From Halorubrum ruber (GTDB lineage Archaea; Halobacteriota; Halobacteria; Halobacteriales; Haloferacaceae), in assembly GCF_018228765.1 (NCBI RefSeq), contig NZ_CP073695.1, positions 186,001 to 250,000 on the forward strand: a stretch of 64,000 nt of DNA, in the 5' to 3' direction. The notes under the pieces were generated by a model, which saw only the letters and a program-made list of their open reading frames with translations, had not been told where the DNA came from and did no database searches. A program made the position numbers and the translations under genes. Of this stretch, positions 8,318 through 17,821 are shown piece by piece. Each line of letters starts with the position of its first letter. Position 1 is the stretch's first letter.

Positions 8318-9306
8318 TGTCGGTAAACAGCGCAACTTCGGACGACGACACACCGGACAGCGGCGACGAGAGCGGCAGCGGGCCCGACGAAATCGAGGCC
8401 CGCGTCGGCCTGCGGTACACGCTGAAGCAGGTCAGACAGGACACGACGGCGCGGATCGGGACCTACATCGTCGGCTTCATCACCTTCGTCGCGGTGTTCG
8501 CCGCGGTCGACTACTACGTCCTCGATTACGCGATCGCGGAGGCGGTGCTGTACAACCCCGAGACCGATCCGGAGCGGGTCAGGCGCCTCCTCCCGCCGGT
8601 CGGCATGGAGAACCAGTTCGGGACGGGGACGATCGAGCATCCGCTCGGCACCGACCACCGGGGTCGCGACCTGCTCTCCCGGACCATCTACGGGACGCGG
8701 ATCGCAATGACGGTCGGGTTCCTCGCGACCGCCATCGGCCTCGGCGGCGGCACCGTCATCGGCGCGGTCTCCGGCTACTACGGCGGCTGGATCGACGACG
8801 TGCTCCAGCGGGTCACCGAGACCATCTACGCGATCCCGTTCCTCGTCCTGGTCATCGCGTTCATGACCGCGTTCGGACGCGACCTCACGTTCGCGATGAT
8901 CGGCGTCGGGATCACGGCGATTCCCGTGTTCAACCGCCTCATCCGGTCGCGGGTGGTCTCCATCCGCGAGGAGGACTACATCGAGGCCGCGCGGGCGGCC
9001 GGGGTGAAAGACCGAAACATCATCTTCCGGCACATCATCCCGAACAGCTTCGCGCCGGTGCTGGTCCAGGCGACGCTCCAGGTCGGCGTGAGCATCCTCA
9101 TCGTCGCCGGCCTCTCGTTCCTCGGCTTCGGCGCGCAGCCGCCGACGCCGTCGTGGGGGCAGATGTTGTCCGCCTCGCGCGGGTACATGCTCCCCGCGCC
9201 GACGTTCAGCATCTTCCCCGGTATCGCTATTCTGATCACCGTCATCGGCTTCAACATCCTCGGCGACGGTCTACAGGACGCCCTCGATCCGCGGATCAAC
9301 AACTGA
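8317..9306 (+). CDS. dppC: ABC transporter permease, DppC type
   Basis: 329 aa. It has an acidic Ser/Asp-rich cytoplasmic N-terminus of about 30 residues, then a first membrane helix (about residues 50-75), a long extracytoplasmic loop and the HPLGTDHRGRDLLSR motif typical of DppC/OppC. The EAA loop reads EAARAAGVKDRNIIFRHIIPN. The protein ends GDGLQDALDPRINN, the canonical DppC C-terminus. It pairs with DppB in the membrane and couples to both ATPases. Confidence 0.93.
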   Translation: MSVNSATSDDDTPDSGDESGSGPDEIEARVGLRYTLKQVRQDTTARIGTYIVGFITFVAVFAAVDYYVLDYAIAEAVLYNPETDPERVRRLLPPVGMENQFGTGTIEHPLGTDHRGRDLLSRTIYGTRIAMTVGFLATAIGLGGGTVIGAVSGYYGGWIDDVLQRVTETIYAIPFLVLVIAFMTAFGRDLTFAMIGVGITAIPVFNRLIRSRVVSIREEDYIEAARAAGVKDRNIIFRHIIPNSFAPVLVQATLQVGVSILIVAGLSFLGFGAQPPTPSWGQMLSASRGYMLPAPTFSIFPGIAILITVIGFNILGDGLQDALDPRINN

Positions 9307-9307
9307 T

Positions 9308-10429
9308 ATGAGCGAACCACTACTCAGCGTACGCGATCTCAAGACACAGTTCTTCACCGAGGACGGCACGGTCCGCGCCGTCGACGGCATCTCCTTCGAC
9401 GTCAACGAGGGGGAGATCGTCGGGCTCGTCGGCGAGTCGGGCGCCGGAAAGTCCGTCGCGACCTCCAGTATCCTCCGACTCGTCGACAGTCCCGGCGAGA
9501 TCGTCGGCGGCGAGATTGAGTTCAAAGGCAAGACGATCTTCGGGCTCGAAGAGGGCGACGACGGCGAGCTGCGCCCCCGCGACGAGATGCTCACCGAAGA
9601 GGAGATGCGGAAGCGGATCCGCGGCCGCGAGATCGCGATCATCTTCCAGGACCCGATGGAGTCGCTGAACCCCGTGTTCACCGTCGGGGGACAGCTCCGG
9701 GAGTTCATCGAGATCAACCGCGACTTAGGGGCCAAGGAGGCGAAAGAAGAGGCGATCGACATGCTCAGAGAGGTGGGGATCCCGGCGCCGGAGTCCCGGT
9801 ACGACGAGTACCCGCACCAGTTCTCCGGCGGGATGCGACAGCGCGTGCTGATCGCGATGGCGCTCGCCTGCCAGCCCGACCTGATCATCGCCGACGAGCC
9901 GACGACCGCGCTCGACGTCACCGTCGAGGGCGAGATCCTCGAGATGGTGACCGATCTCCAGGACAAGTACGACACCTCGTTCATCTGGGTCACCCACGAC
10001 ATGAGCGTCGTCGCGGAGATCTGCGACCGCGTCAACGTGATGTACCTCGGCGAGATCATCGAACAGGCCGAGGTGGACGACCTGTTCTACGACACGAAAC
10101 ACCCGTACACGTCGGCGCTGCTCGACTCGATGCCCCGTCCCGACGAGACCGTCGGCGAGCTCAACCCGATCAAGGGGGTGATGCCGGAGGCGATCGACCC
10201 GCCCGCCGGCTGTCGGTTCCACTCGCGGTGTCCCGAGGCGCGCGAGGTGTGCCGCGAGGTCCACCCCGAGCCGCGGGACCTGAGCGAGGACGGCGAGGCG
10301 CCGCACACGGCCGCGTGCGTGAAACACGACGCGTTCGACGTGGGGTACGACGGGAGCCCACCCATCGAGACGGAGGCCACCGGCGGGTTCTCCGCCGGCT
10401 TCACCGAGACCGGGGGTGAGGCGGAATGA
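9308..10429 (+). CDS. dppD: ABC transporter ATP-binding protein, DppD type
   Basis: 373 aa. Walker A GESGAGKS is at about residues 42-49. The signature SGGMRQRV lies near 174, Walker B LIIADEP near 196 and the switch THD near 230. The C-terminal oligopeptide-transporter domain (GCRFHSRCP...CREV...AAC) has the usual Cys spacing. It hydrolyses ATP together with DppF to power import. It starts 1 nt after dppC and overlaps dppF by 4 nt. Confidence 0.93.
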   Translation: MSEPLLSVRDLKTQFFTEDGTVRAVDGISFDVNEGEIVGLVGESGAGKSVATSSILRLVDSPGEIVGGEIEFKGKTIFGLEEGDDGELRPRDEMLTEEEMRKRIRGREIAIIFQDPMESLNPVFTVGGQLREFIEINRDLGAKEAKEEAIDMLREVGIPAPESRYDEYPHQFSGGMRQRVLIAMALACQPDLIIADEPTTALDVTVEGEILEMVTDLQDKYDTSFIWVTHDMSVVAEICDRVNVMYLGEIIEQAEVDDLFYDTKHPYTSALLDSMPRPDETVGELNPIKGVMPEAIDPPAGCRFHSRCPEAREVCREVHPEPRDLSEDGEAPHTAACVKHDAFDVGYDGSPPIETEATGGFSAGFTETGGEAE

Positions 10430-11790
10430 CGGAAGTCGGCCCGCCGGAGTCGGACCCCGAGGCGCTGTTGCAGGTCCGGGACCTCTGCAAGTACTTCGAC
10501 AACGAGAGCGGGCTGTTCGCCGGCGTCCAGTTCGACGACGAGTTCCCGTACGTCTCCCGGTCGACCTCCGACGTCCGCGCCGTCGACGGCGTGAGCTTCG
10601 ACATCAAGGAGGGGGAGACGCTCGGGCTCGTCGGCGAGTCCGGCTGCGGGAAGTCGACGCTCGCGCGCACCGTCCTCCGGCTGCTCGAACCGACCAGCGG
10701 GAGCGTCTACTTCCAGGGCGAGGACCTCGCCGAGCTGTCCGGCGAGCCGCTGCGGCGGATGCGGAAAGACATGCAGATGATCTTCCAGGACCCGCAGTCG
10801 TCGCTCGACCCGCGGATGAAGGTCGGGCCCATCGTCGAGGAGCCGATGAAGGCCCACGACATGCTCGACGAGGAGGGGCGGGAGGCCCGCGCGAAGGAGC
10901 TGTTGGAGAAGGTCGGGCTCGACCCGCAACACTACAACCGGTACCCGCACGCGTTCTCCGGCGGGCAGCGCCAGCGCGTGAACCTCGCGCGGGCGCTGTC
11001 GGTGAACCCCGACTTCATCGTCTGCGACGAGCCGGTGTCGGCGCTCGACGTGTCGATCCAAGCGCAGGTGCTCAACACGATGGAGGAGCTCCAAGAGGAG
11101 TTCGACCTCACGTACCTGTTCATCGCGCACGACCTGAGCGTCATCCGCCACATCTCCGACCGCGTGGCGGTGATGTACCTCGGGAACATCGTCGAGCTGG
11201 CCGACAAAGAGGAGCTGTTCGAGAACCCGAAACACCCGTACACCCGGGCGCTGCTCGACGCGATTCCCGTCCCGGACCCGCGGAACGGCGGGCGGAAGGC
11301 GCTCCTGTCCGGCGACGTCCCCTCGCCGATCGACCCGCCCTCCGGCTGCCGGTTCCGGACGCGGTGCCCGGAGGTGATCCAGCCGGACGAGTACGACATG
11401 ACGGAGGACGCCTGGCGGAACGTCGTGGAGTTCCAGCGCGCGGTCGAGCGCCGGGCGTTCGAGGAGACCGACCCCGACACCCTCCGGTCGCGGTACTTCG
11501 GAAACGCGGTGCCGAGCGGCGACGCCGGCACCCTGCTCGACGAGGCGCTCGGGCACATCGAGCGCGATGAATGGGACGACGCCGAACAGATCCTCAGCGA
11601 GCGGTTCGCGGACCAGAGCGTCTGCGCGACGACGACGCCCGCCTACGAGGTGCCGTCCGACCTCACCGACGGCCGTCACTACTCGGCGTGTCACCTGCGT
11701 CGCGACGAGGCGCTCGCGAGCGCCGTCGACGAGCCCGCGGTCGACGACGCGGCCCGCTCCGGCGCGGGAGCGACCGAAGCGGACGACTGA
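10426..11790 (+). CDS. dppF: ABC transporter ATP-binding protein, DppF type, with an inserted C-terminal segment
   Basis: 454 aa, longer than the usual roughly 330. Walker A is GESGCGKS (about residues 70-77), the signature SGGQRQRV is near 179 and Walker B is FIVCDEP. Two expansions are visible. One is an extra loop ([19 protein letters not shown]) between the first strand and Walker A. The other is a stretch of about 90 residues dividing the C-terminal Cys motif: [10 protein letters not shown] is separated from VCATTTPAY...YSACHL by a helical acidic segment. Known DppF/OppF C-terminal domains keep those cysteines close together. ATG overlaps the dppD stop by four bases. It is the last gene of the operon, and a T-rich stretch follows. 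Confidence 0.92.
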   Translation: MTEVGPPESDPEALLQVRDLCKYFDNESGLFAGVQFDDEFPYVSRSTSDVRAVDGVSFDIKEGETLGLVGESGCGKSTLARTVLRLLEPTSGSVYFQGEDLAELSGEPLRRMRKDMQMIFQDPQSSLDPRMKVGPIVEEPMKAHDMLDEEGREARAKELLEKVGLDPQHYNRYPHAFSGGQRQRVNLARALSVNPDFIVCDEPVSALDVSIQAQVLNTMEELQEEFDLTYLFIAHDLSVIRHISDRVAVMYLGNIVELADKEELFENPKHPYTRALLDAIPVPDPRNGGRKALLSGDVPSPIDPPSGCRFRTRCPEVIQPDEYDMTEDAWRNVVEFQRAVERRAFEETDPDTLRSRYFGNAVPSGDAGTLLDEALGHIERDEWDDAEQILSERFADQSVCATTTPAYEVPSDLTDGRHYSACHLRRDEALASAVDEPAVDDAARSGAGATEADD

Positions 11791-11795
11791 CCGCC

Positions 11796-11808
11796 CTCCT
11801 TTTTCGCC
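11796..11808 (+). terminator. T-rich terminator of the dpp operon
   Basis: CTCCTTTTTCG directly follows the dppF stop. Archaeal terminators need only a U-run, and the next gene is convergent. Confidence 0.4.
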
Positions 11809-11852
11809 GCTCGGGTCGGCAGAGAAGCTGACAGCCGACCGGCGACCGCCGG

Positions 11853-12350
11853 CTATCGGATCCGGATCTGCGTGGCGTCCTCGTGGCGCTCGTCGGCGTC
11901 GGGGACCGGGACGAACACGGAGACCGTGTGGTCGCCGCGCTCGGCCCGGACGGACCGATCGAGGCCGTCGTCGTCGGAGCGGCGGAACCGCCCGTTCCAC
12001 GTGACCGTCGCGCGCTTCGTCTCGCCGGCCCGGAGCGACAGCGAGGACTCCTCGGCGGAGACGTAGCGCCGCTCGTCGGTGGCCTCTAAGACGCCGTCGA
12101 CAGCCCACCCCCACAGGCGGCGGGTCGTCGTGGGGACCTCGACCGGGACCGGCAGGCGGTTTCGGATCGCGACGGTGATCGCGACCGGCTCGTCGGGGGC
12201 GTACTCGGCGGCGTCGGTGCTGACGGTCACCTCGATCGCTCGCCGCGCCACCGAACGGGGCACGACGCGGCCGAGGGCCTCGGAGAGGTAGTTCTTCGTC
12301 TCGTCGAAGCCGGTTCGGTCCGTCCGACCGTCGTGTCGTCTGTCGACCAT
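11853..12350 (-). CDS. Hypothetical protein with an immunoglobulin-like fold
   Basis: 165 aa and no signal peptide. After about 35 residues it has a beta-rich segment (IEVTVSTDAAEYAPDEPVAIT then VRNR-like, VEVPTTTRRLWGW and LRAGETKRATVTWNGRF). This resembles the bacterial intracellular proteinase-inhibitor (BsuPI-like) or similar Ig-like domains, and PDEPVAITVAIRN is typical of such strands. Function unknown. It is convergent with dppF and 69 bp downstream of mptD on the same strand, so the two may be cotranscribed. Confidence 0.75.
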   Translation of the reverse strand: MVDRRHDGRTDRTGFDETKNYLSEALGRVVPRSVARRAIEVTVSTDAAEYAPDEPVAITVAIRNRLPVPVEVPTTTRRLWGWAVDGVLEATDERRYVSAEESSLSLRAGETKRATVTWNGRFRRSDDDGLDRSVRAERGDHTVSVFVPVPDADERHEDATQIRIR

Positions 12351-12419
12351 GTGGGTCTCTGAAAGCGGGAGATCGGGAGCGTCGACCGCCGTTCGGCTCG
12401 CCGTAGGCAGTTCGCGGTA

Positions 12420-12836
12420 CTAAGCGTTCGGGTCGGCGCCGGGCGACGAGTCCGCGTCGAGCGAGGTGTCGGCGTCGCCGGAGCCCGACCGGCCGCCGTC
12501 GACCACCTCAACGAGCTTCATCAGGGGATAGCCGTCCTCCATCTCCATCCGCGTGCGGACGGTGACGCCCTCGTAGGCGATCCGCATCCGGACGTCCATC
12601 AGCGAGCCGGTGAGCTCGGTGTAGCCGTTCTCGTGGTCGATTGCGTCCGCGACGCGGTCGTCGTGGACCGTCACGTCGACCGCCTCGCAGTGCGGCTGGT
12701 TCTCGATCGCCTCCGCCATCGCGGCCTCTAGGCTCCGCGCGCTCGACGGGCTGACGGGCGTGCCGGCGAACTGGTGGTACAGCGAGCCGAACTTGATCCC
12801 CGCCTCGAAACACGCCTGCTGGGCGTCGGTTGCCAT
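12420..12836 (-). CDS. mptD: Archaeal dihydroneopterin aldolase (MptD family)
   Basis: 138 aa. The N-terminal motif ACFEAGIKFGSLYHQFAGTPVSP is the hallmark of the archaeal MptD family. MptD converts 7,8-dihydroneopterin to 6-hydroxymethyl-7,8-dihydropterin and glycolaldehyde in tetrahydrofolate or methanopterin synthesis. In haloarchaea that means folate. The conserved core runs to about residue 115 and the last 20 residues are an acidic haloarchaeal tail. The ATG at 12836 gives MATDAQQACFEAG, with no room for an earlier motif. Confidence 0.85.
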   Translation of the reverse strand: MATDAQQACFEAGIKFGSLYHQFAGTPVSPSSARSLEAAMAEAIENQPHCEAVDVTVHDDRVADAIDHENGYTELTGSLMDVRMRIAYEGVTVRTRMEMEDGYPLMKLVEVVDGGRSGSGDADTSLDADSSPGADPNA

Positions 12837-12915
12837 GCCGGAACGCGGCCGCGGGCGGGCAAGAAGGTTCGGACGGCGAGCGGAGGTGCGCGCCGAGGTG
12901 CGGGACGGACCGCGG

Positions 12916-14133
12916 TCAGCGGCCGACGATCAGCGGAAGCAGCCCGCCGTCGTCGTCGCCAGAGTCGTCGTCGCTCGTGTTGTCGTCCCCGGAGCCGCCG
13001 TCGCTCGTGTTGTCGTCCCCGGAGCCGCCGTCGCTCGTGTTGTCGCCGCCACCGTCACTGGTGTTTTCGCCGTCGTCGGTCGTGTTTTCACCGTCGCTCG
13101 TTCCGTCGTCGGAGCCGTCGGAGTCGGTCGAGTTCCCGGCGTCGCTCCCCTCGCCTCGGTCGAGCCCCTCGTCGAAGATGTCCGTCTCGATCGTCTCCTC
13201 GTATGTCAGCGCGTCCAGCGGGACGGTGAGCTCCTCGCCGGAGGGGAGCTCGACCACCGCGTAGAACTCGATCCGGAGGTCGCTCACCTGGTGGCCGTTG
13301 TCCGACTCGTTCAGGTGGGTCACCCACCACTCGTCGAGGCGCTCGTTGCGGAGCGCGGCGGACAGCTCGACCGTCTCGGAGCCGTACGAGGGGATGACGT
13401 ACTCCGAGTCGGTCGAGCCGGAGCCCATCTCGACGTCGTTCATCGTCACGTCGTAGCCGATCTCGGAGACCACGTACGGTTCGAGGTTGGGATTGTACAC
13501 GTCGAACTCCATCTCGATCGGCGTCTCTGCCTCGCTCACCGTTCCCCACCGCCCGCGCGTCTCGTTGACGTAGAGGACCGGGTCGTCGACGAGCGGCGCG
13601 TCGGCGTTCACGGGTCGCGTCTCCTCGGAAGCGAACGCGCCGATGAGGTCCGTCTCGACCTGCCGGGTGCGGGTGAGGTTCGTGCCCCGACCGAGGAGGT
13701 CGGAGGTGATCCGCGCGTCGATCGCGACCGTCGTCCGCTCGTCGTTCCGGACGTGGCTGGTCCACCACGGCGGGATCGCGTCGTTGTCCAAGTCGGTCTC
13801 GAACGCGATCGAGGAGTTCCCGGAGGCGACGCTGACCCCCTCGCGGCCGCCGCTCGCCATCTCGACGTCGTTCATCGAGACGGTGTAATCGATCGAGACG
13901 CCGTCGAGGCCGACCCCGATCGGGTTCGGGTTCGAGACGACTAAGTCGGTCTCGACGACCGTCGTCTCGTTGGTCACGTCGCCGAAGGAGTTGTTCACGG
14001 CGGCGACGCTCGGGACGCCGAGGACGCCGAGGGCGAACGCCCCGCCGACCGCGGCGGCGACGACCGCCAGCGCGACGACGGCGATCCGGAGCTTCCCCGC
14101 GGTGAGTGCCGAAACGATGCGGTCGAGAGCCAT
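12916..14133 (-). CDS. LEA type 2 (WHy-domain) membrane-anchored protein
   Basis: 405 aa. One N-terminal membrane helix (about residues 15-40, LRIAVVALAVVAAAVGGAFALG) is followed by two WHy/LEA_2 domains. The first carries ETDLVVSNPNPIGVGLDGVS and the second MEFDVYNPNLEPYVVSE. Both contain the N-P-N signature plus VSMNDVEM/VTMNDVEM. WHy domains are associated with desiccation and stress tolerance. Here they would sit outside the cell. The tail after residue 340 is Asp/Gly/Ser/Thr-rich with tandem NTSDGGSGDD units encoded by 30-bp DNA repeats. The ATG at 14133 starts MALDRIV just before the helix. Confidence 0.85.
   Translation of the reverse strand: MALDRIVSALTAGKLRIAVVALAVVAAAVGGAFALGVLGVPSVAAVNNSFGDVTNETTVVETDLVVSNPNPIGVGLDGVSIDYTVSMNDVEMASGGREGVSVASGNSSIAFETDLDNDAIPPWWTSHVRNDERTTVAIDARITSDLLGRGTNLTRTRQVETDLIGAFASEETRPVNADAPLVDDPVLYVNETRGRWGTVSEAETPIEMEFDVYNPNLEPYVVSEIGYDVTMNDVEMGSGSTDSEYVIPSYGSETVELSAALRNERLDEWWVTHLNESDNGHQVSDLRIEFYAVVELPSGEELTVPLDALTYEETIETDIFDEGLDRGEGSDAGNSTDSDGSDDGTSDGENTTDDGENTSDGGGDNTSDGGSGDDNTSDGGSGDDNTSDDDSGDDDGGLLPLIVGR
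12969..13055. repeat. 30-bp minisatellite inside the LEA2 gene
   Basis: The unit with GTTGTCGTCCCC then GGAGCCGCCGTCGCTCGT occurs twice exactly and is flanked by partial copies. It encodes the NTSDGGSGDD repeats of the acidic tail. Copy number could change by slippage without breaking the frame (30 is divisible by 3). Confidence 0.7.
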
Positions 14134-14311
14134 GTCCGTTCGTTTCGAGCGGCAGATAAAACCGTATCGTTCGCGAAAAACGGGCTCGGCGAGCGGATCG
14201 GTCGTCAGCCGGGGTCGACGGACGCGGTCGACGCGCGCGGTCGTCGGGCGCAGTCGACGCGCGGGGACGAGGAACCGAAGGCGTTTGGTGCGGCGGGCGG
14301 AACGGGCGGAC

Positions 14312-15631
14312 ATGAACCAGCTCCGCGTGAGCAGCGGACGAGTGCTCCGGCCCGACGGCCGGGTCGAGCGGGCGGACGTCGCGGTCGACCGCGACGAGGG
14401 AACGATCCGGGCCGTGGGGTCGCCGGACGAGGTCGACGACACGCTCGACGGGGCGGCCGCCGAGGCGCTCGACGCGTCGGGGTCGCTCGTGATCCCGGGG
14501 CTCGTCAACGCGCACACGCACGTCGCGATGACGCTGCTCCGCGGGTACGCCGACGACAAGCCGCTCGACCCGTGGCTCCGCGAGGACATCTGGCCGGCGG
14601 AGGCCGAACTGACGCCCGACGACGTCGAGGCGGGGGCCGAGCTCGGCGCCGTAGAGATGATCCGGTCGGGGACGACCGCGTTCGCGGACATGTACTTCGC
14701 GATGGACCGGGTCGCCGACGCCGTCGACCGCGCCGGGCTGCGCGCGCGGCTCGGCCACGGCGTCGTCACGGTCGGGAAGGACGACGCGGACGCCCGCGCG
14801 GACGTCGAGGAGAGCCTCGCGGTCGCCCGCGAGCTCGACGGCGCCGCGGACGGCCGGATCCGGACCGCGTTCATGCCGCACTCGCTGACGACGGTCGGCG
14901 AGGAGTTCCTGCGCGAGGGCGTCGCCGAGGCGCGCGAGGCGGGCGTCCCGGTCCACCTCCACGCCAACGAGACGACCGACGAGGTGGAGCCGATCGTCGA
15001 GGAGCGCGGGGAGCGACCGATCGCGTACGCCGACGACCTCGACGCGCTCGGCCCGGACGACTTCTTCGCGCACGGCGTCCACGTCGACGACTCCGAAATC
15101 GACCGGCTCGCCGCGGCGGGGACTGCGGTCGTCCACTGCCCGGCCTCGAACATGAAGCTCGCCAGCGGGATGGCCCCGGTCCAGCGCCTGCGAGAGGGGG
15201 GCGTGACGGTCGCGCTCGGCACCGACGGGGCGGCCTCGAACAACGACCTCGACCTCTTCGACGAGATGCGCGACGCCGCAATGTTAGGGAAGCTGGCCGC
15301 GGACGACGCGAGCGCGGTGCCCGCCGAGGCCGTCGTGGAGATGGCGACGCAGGGCGGCGCGGACGCTCTGAACCTCCCCGGCGGCCGGATCGAGGAAGGC
15401 GCGGCCGCCGACCTCGCGGTCGTCGACCTCGACGCGCCGCACCTGACGCCGGTCCACGACCCCGTCTCGCACCTCGCGTACGCGGCGCGCGGGAGCGACG
15501 TTCGCCACACGGTCTGCGACGGCCAGGTCCTCATGCGCGACCGCGAGGTCCTGACGCTCAACGCCGAAGCGGTCCAGAAGCGCGCCGCGGCCGCCGCGAG
15601 CGACCTCGTCGACCGCGTCGAATCGGCGTAG
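14312..15631 (+). CDS. dadD: Amidohydrolase: 5'-deoxyadenosine / S-adenosylhomocysteine / methylthioadenosine deaminase
   Basis: 439 aa. This is an amidohydrolase-fold deaminase. Metal ligands are visible: HTH at about residues 70-72 (NAHTHVAM), HLHANE near 216, the FAHGVH histidine near 255, and Asp in GTDGAASNND near 305. The family deaminates adenosine moieties of AdoMet by-products (SAH, MTA, 5'-deoxyadenosine) to inosine derivatives. Substrate preference cannot be read from sequence. Adenosylhomocysteinase lies 2 kb downstream on the same strand, which supports a role in AdoMet by-product recycling. I chose the ATG at 14312 because MNQLRVSSGRVL is the family's first beta-strand. Confidence 0.85.
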   Translation: MNQLRVSSGRVLRPDGRVERADVAVDRDEGTIRAVGSPDEVDDTLDGAAAEALDASGSLVIPGLVNAHTHVAMTLLRGYADDKPLDPWLREDIWPAEAELTPDDVEAGAELGAVEMIRSGTTAFADMYFAMDRVADAVDRAGLRARLGHGVVTVGKDDADARADVEESLAVARELDGAADGRIRTAFMPHSLTTVGEEFLREGVAEAREAGVPVHLHANETTDEVEPIVEERGERPIAYADDLDALGPDDFFAHGVHVDDSEIDRLAAAGTAVVHCPASNMKLASGMAPVQRLREGGVTVALGTDGAASNNDLDLFDEMRDAAMLGKLAADDASAVPAEAVVEMATQGGADALNLPGGRIEEGAAADLAVVDLDAPHLTPVHDPVSHLAYAARGSDVRHTVCDGQVLMRDREVLTLNAEAVQKRAAAAASDLVDRVESA

Positions 15632-15713
15632 CGAGCAGTGCGACCGCGACCGAACGCGACACGCAAAGCCGACCCACGTCGGCAGTATTTAAATGTCGAA
15701 CCGGGGTTCGCGT

Positions 15714-15726
15714 CCTATTTATAAAT
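15714..15726 (+). promoter_or_regulatory. TATA box before non-coding element copy A
   Basis: TATTTATAAAT lies just before the conserved start of the element. The other two copies have TTTATAAGTAA (25370-25380) and CTATTTATAAAT (45849-45860) at the equivalent place, so the promoter-like box is part of the conserved unit. Confidence 0.6.
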
Positions 15727-15732
15727 GAACGT

Positions 15733-15985
15733 GCGGTGGCGCGTGCCTGCGAGCGGCCGCCTCCAGCGGCCGCGAGCAGCACGCGCGAGGGACGCGGTGA
15801 GCGCTCGAAGAGCGCGAACCGCGAGGTTGGGGAGGTGTGAGGCGCTGTGCTGTGCGGGGCGGGACTCAAAGGGGCAGCCGCGAGGGCGGCGCAGGTGACG
15901 CAAGGACCGCAAGGAGGGAGCGGTAGCGACCGACTGAGGACCGCAGCGAGCGTGCGCCGCCCTCGCGGCTGGGGCTTTGGAGGTG
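15733..15985 (+). ncRNA. Candidate structured RNA, copy A (three copies in window)
   Basis: I do not recognise this as a named RNA family. It opens with GCGGTGGCGCGTGC. An outer stem GCGCGTGC/GCACGCGC encloses the hairpin GCGGCCGC/GCGGCCGC. A second hairpin (CGCGGT...ACCGCG) follows, then a conserved unpaired core (GGGGAGGTGTGAGG, later GGGACTCAAAGGGG). The long hairpin has a perfect 19-bp stem (15875-15893 with 15953-15971), and the conserved GGCTGGGGCTTTGGAGGTG closes the element. Stems differ in sequence from copies B and C but remain paired, while the single-stranded segments are nearly identical. No frame looks like a conserved protein. A second copy of the terminal GGCTTTGGAGGT motif, with its own TTTATAA box, follows to about 16070. 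Confidence 0.65.
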
Positions 15986-16303
15986 TTCGCTGTCGATCCG
16001 CTATCAACCGTTTATAAGCGAACAGCTGAGGCTTTGGAGGTCATCGCCGCGAGATGGTCGCCTGCTTATAAACGAGGGAACACAACTCGGTCGAGCGCGG
16101 CAGTCCCGGAGACGTATCGCGCGCGAGCGGCGACAGACCCGAAGTTGGGAACGAACCCGGCACCGGTCACCGTCGAAACCACCGGCGAGCCCCGATCTAC
16201 CAAAACAAACGCATCAGCGCCGTTAACCCGGATACAAACCGAATTAAACCGCGTTAAGCGAGTTCGCTTTTTATGTGTGAACAGGGGCTGGACCCGAGTG
16301 GAC
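15986..16303 (+). other. Tail repeats of element A and promoter region of the exported protein
   Basis: GGCTTTGGAGGT recurs about 55 nt after the end of the element (near 16031), again followed by CTTATAAACGA. The following 230 bp hold no gene I can support. AT-rich words (ACCAAAACAAACG, GCTTTTTATGTG near 16266) lie 25-40 nt before the ATG at 16304 and are the likely promoter of that gene. Confidence 0.4.
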
Positions 16304-17698
16304 ATGAGCGAACGCACGACAGCCATCCTACTGATCGCGGTCGTCGCGCTCGGCGCGATGACCGGCGTCGCGGCCGCCGACGGACAGTTCGACGTGGCCG
16401 TCGACACGGACGCGGACGGGACGTCGACGGTCACGGTGATCGAGAACGACACCGCCGTCGAGAACGCCACGGTCGTCGTGAGCGTCGTCGACGCGGAGAA
16501 CGAGTCGTACGCGGGAGCGGGCGAGTACGAGACGGACGCGAACGGCACCGTCGACCTCGAAGCGCCCGAGGAGGACGTGACGGTCGAGGTCACGGCCGCC
16601 GCGGGTAACGACACCGCCGCGACGACGGTCGAGCTCGAAGCCCCTGACGGCCTCGAACTCGACGTGGCGGACACCGACGGCGAGCCGGTCGTCACCGTGA
16701 CGGACAACGACACCGCGGTCGAGAACGCGACGGTGAACGTCACCGTTGCCGACCCCGCGAACGAGTCGTACGCCGGCACGGGCGACTACGAGACCGACGA
16801 GAACGGCACCGTCGGACTCCCCGCCGCCGAGGAGGACGTCACGGTTGACGTGACCGCGACGTACGAGAACGAGAGCGTCTCCGAGACGGTCGAGATCGAG
16901 GCGCCCGACGGCCTCGAACTCGACGTGGAGAACACCGACGGCGAGCCGATCGTCACGGTGACGAACGACGACGAGGCGGCCGAGAACGCCTCGGTCACCG
17001 TCGAACTCGCCGACGATGCGGGCGAGAACGCCTCCTACGCCGGCACGGGCGACTACGAGACCGACGAGAACGGCACCGTCGATCTCCCCGCCGCCGAGGA
17101 GGACGTCACGGTCGAGATCACCGCTGAGTACGAGAACGAGAGCGTCTCGACGACCGCCGACCTCACCGTCGGCGACGAGGGCGACGAGGCCGACGAGCAG
17201 GCGTTCGGCCAGCTCGTTCAGGAGTTCATCGACGGGCTCGAGAACCGCGACGGCGGCATCGGCAGCGCGGTCTCGGACTTCGTGACGGAGAACAACCCCG
17301 GTAACGCCCCGGACCACGCGGGCGGCCCCGGCGGCCCGGACGAGGCCGACGATGACGACGATGAAAACGAGAGCGACGCGCCGGGCAACGCGCCCGACCA
17401 CGCGGGCGGCCCCGACGGCGAGGACGACGGCGAGCGCGGCCCGCCGGCCCACGCCGGTCCGGGCGGTGACGACGCGGATGACGACGATGCGGACGACGAG
17501 GAGGACGACGCCGACGAGGACGAGACGGAGAACGATGCGGACGATGAGGACGAGACGGAGGACGACGAGGCCGAAGAAGACGAAGCCGAAGCGGAAGACG
17601 GCGACGATGACGATGACGACGAAGACGAGACGGAAGATGACGACGACGACGGCGAGAGCGGCCCGCCGGACCACGCCGGCGGCCCCGGCGGTAACTGA
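16304..17698 (+). CDS. Exported repeat protein with acidic tail
   Basis: 464 aa. A Sec-type signal peptide (AILLIAVVALGAMTGVAAADG) ends near residue 26. Three tandem repeats of roughly 90 residues follow, sharing ENATV.V...ESYAG.G.YETD.NGTV.L and EDVTVEVTA. They look like cell-surface beta-sandwich (peptidase-regulatory or CARDB-like) domains and carry many N-x-S/T sequons. After about residue 290 comes a low-complexity region with repeated PDHAGGPGG units and long Asp/Glu runs. There is no C-terminal membrane helix or PGF anchor, so the protein is either released or held by other means. Function unknown. The ATG at 16304 begins the signal peptide directly. Confidence 0.8.
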   Translation: MSERTTAILLIAVVALGAMTGVAAADGQFDVAVDTDADGTSTVTVIENDTAVENATVVVSVVDAENESYAGAGEYETDANGTVDLEAPEEDVTVEVTAAAGNDTAATTVELEAPDGLELDVADTDGEPVVTVTDNDTAVENATVNVTVADPANESYAGTGDYETDENGTVGLPAAEEDVTVDVTATYENESVSETVEIEAPDGLELDVENTDGEPIVTVTNDDEAAENASVTVELADDAGENASYAGTGDYETDENGTVDLPAAEEDVTVEITAEYENESVSTTADLTVGDEGDEADEQAFGQLVQEFIDGLENRDGGIGSAVSDFVTENNPGNAPDHAGGPGGPDEADDDDDENESDAPGNAPDHAGGPDGEDDGERGPPAHAGPGGDDADDDDADDEEDDADEDETENDADDEDETEDDEAEEDEAEAEDGDDDDDDEDETEDDDDDGESGPPDHAGGPGGN

Positions 17699-17821
17699 CG
17701 GCTCGAATCGATCGCCGAACTGACGGCTCGAACCGGCCGTCCCTCGAACGACGCGGATTTCTTTTCGCGGTCTCGGTCCGGTGTCGGCAGGGTTTAGTGC
17801 GCCGTGAGCGAAGCGAGAGGT

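Noticed and set aside
13088-15136. Very long minus-strand reading frames opposite the deaminase gene
   Set aside because: Shadow frames of GC-rich coding DNA, Arg/Pro-rich with no domain. The true genes on each strand have recognisable motifs.
15558-16007. Conserved-looking minus-strand frames across the RNA copies (PFESRPAQ / PFESHPAP)
   Set aside because: Similarity follows the conserved RNA words only. Stem positions change by compensation and frames break between copies.
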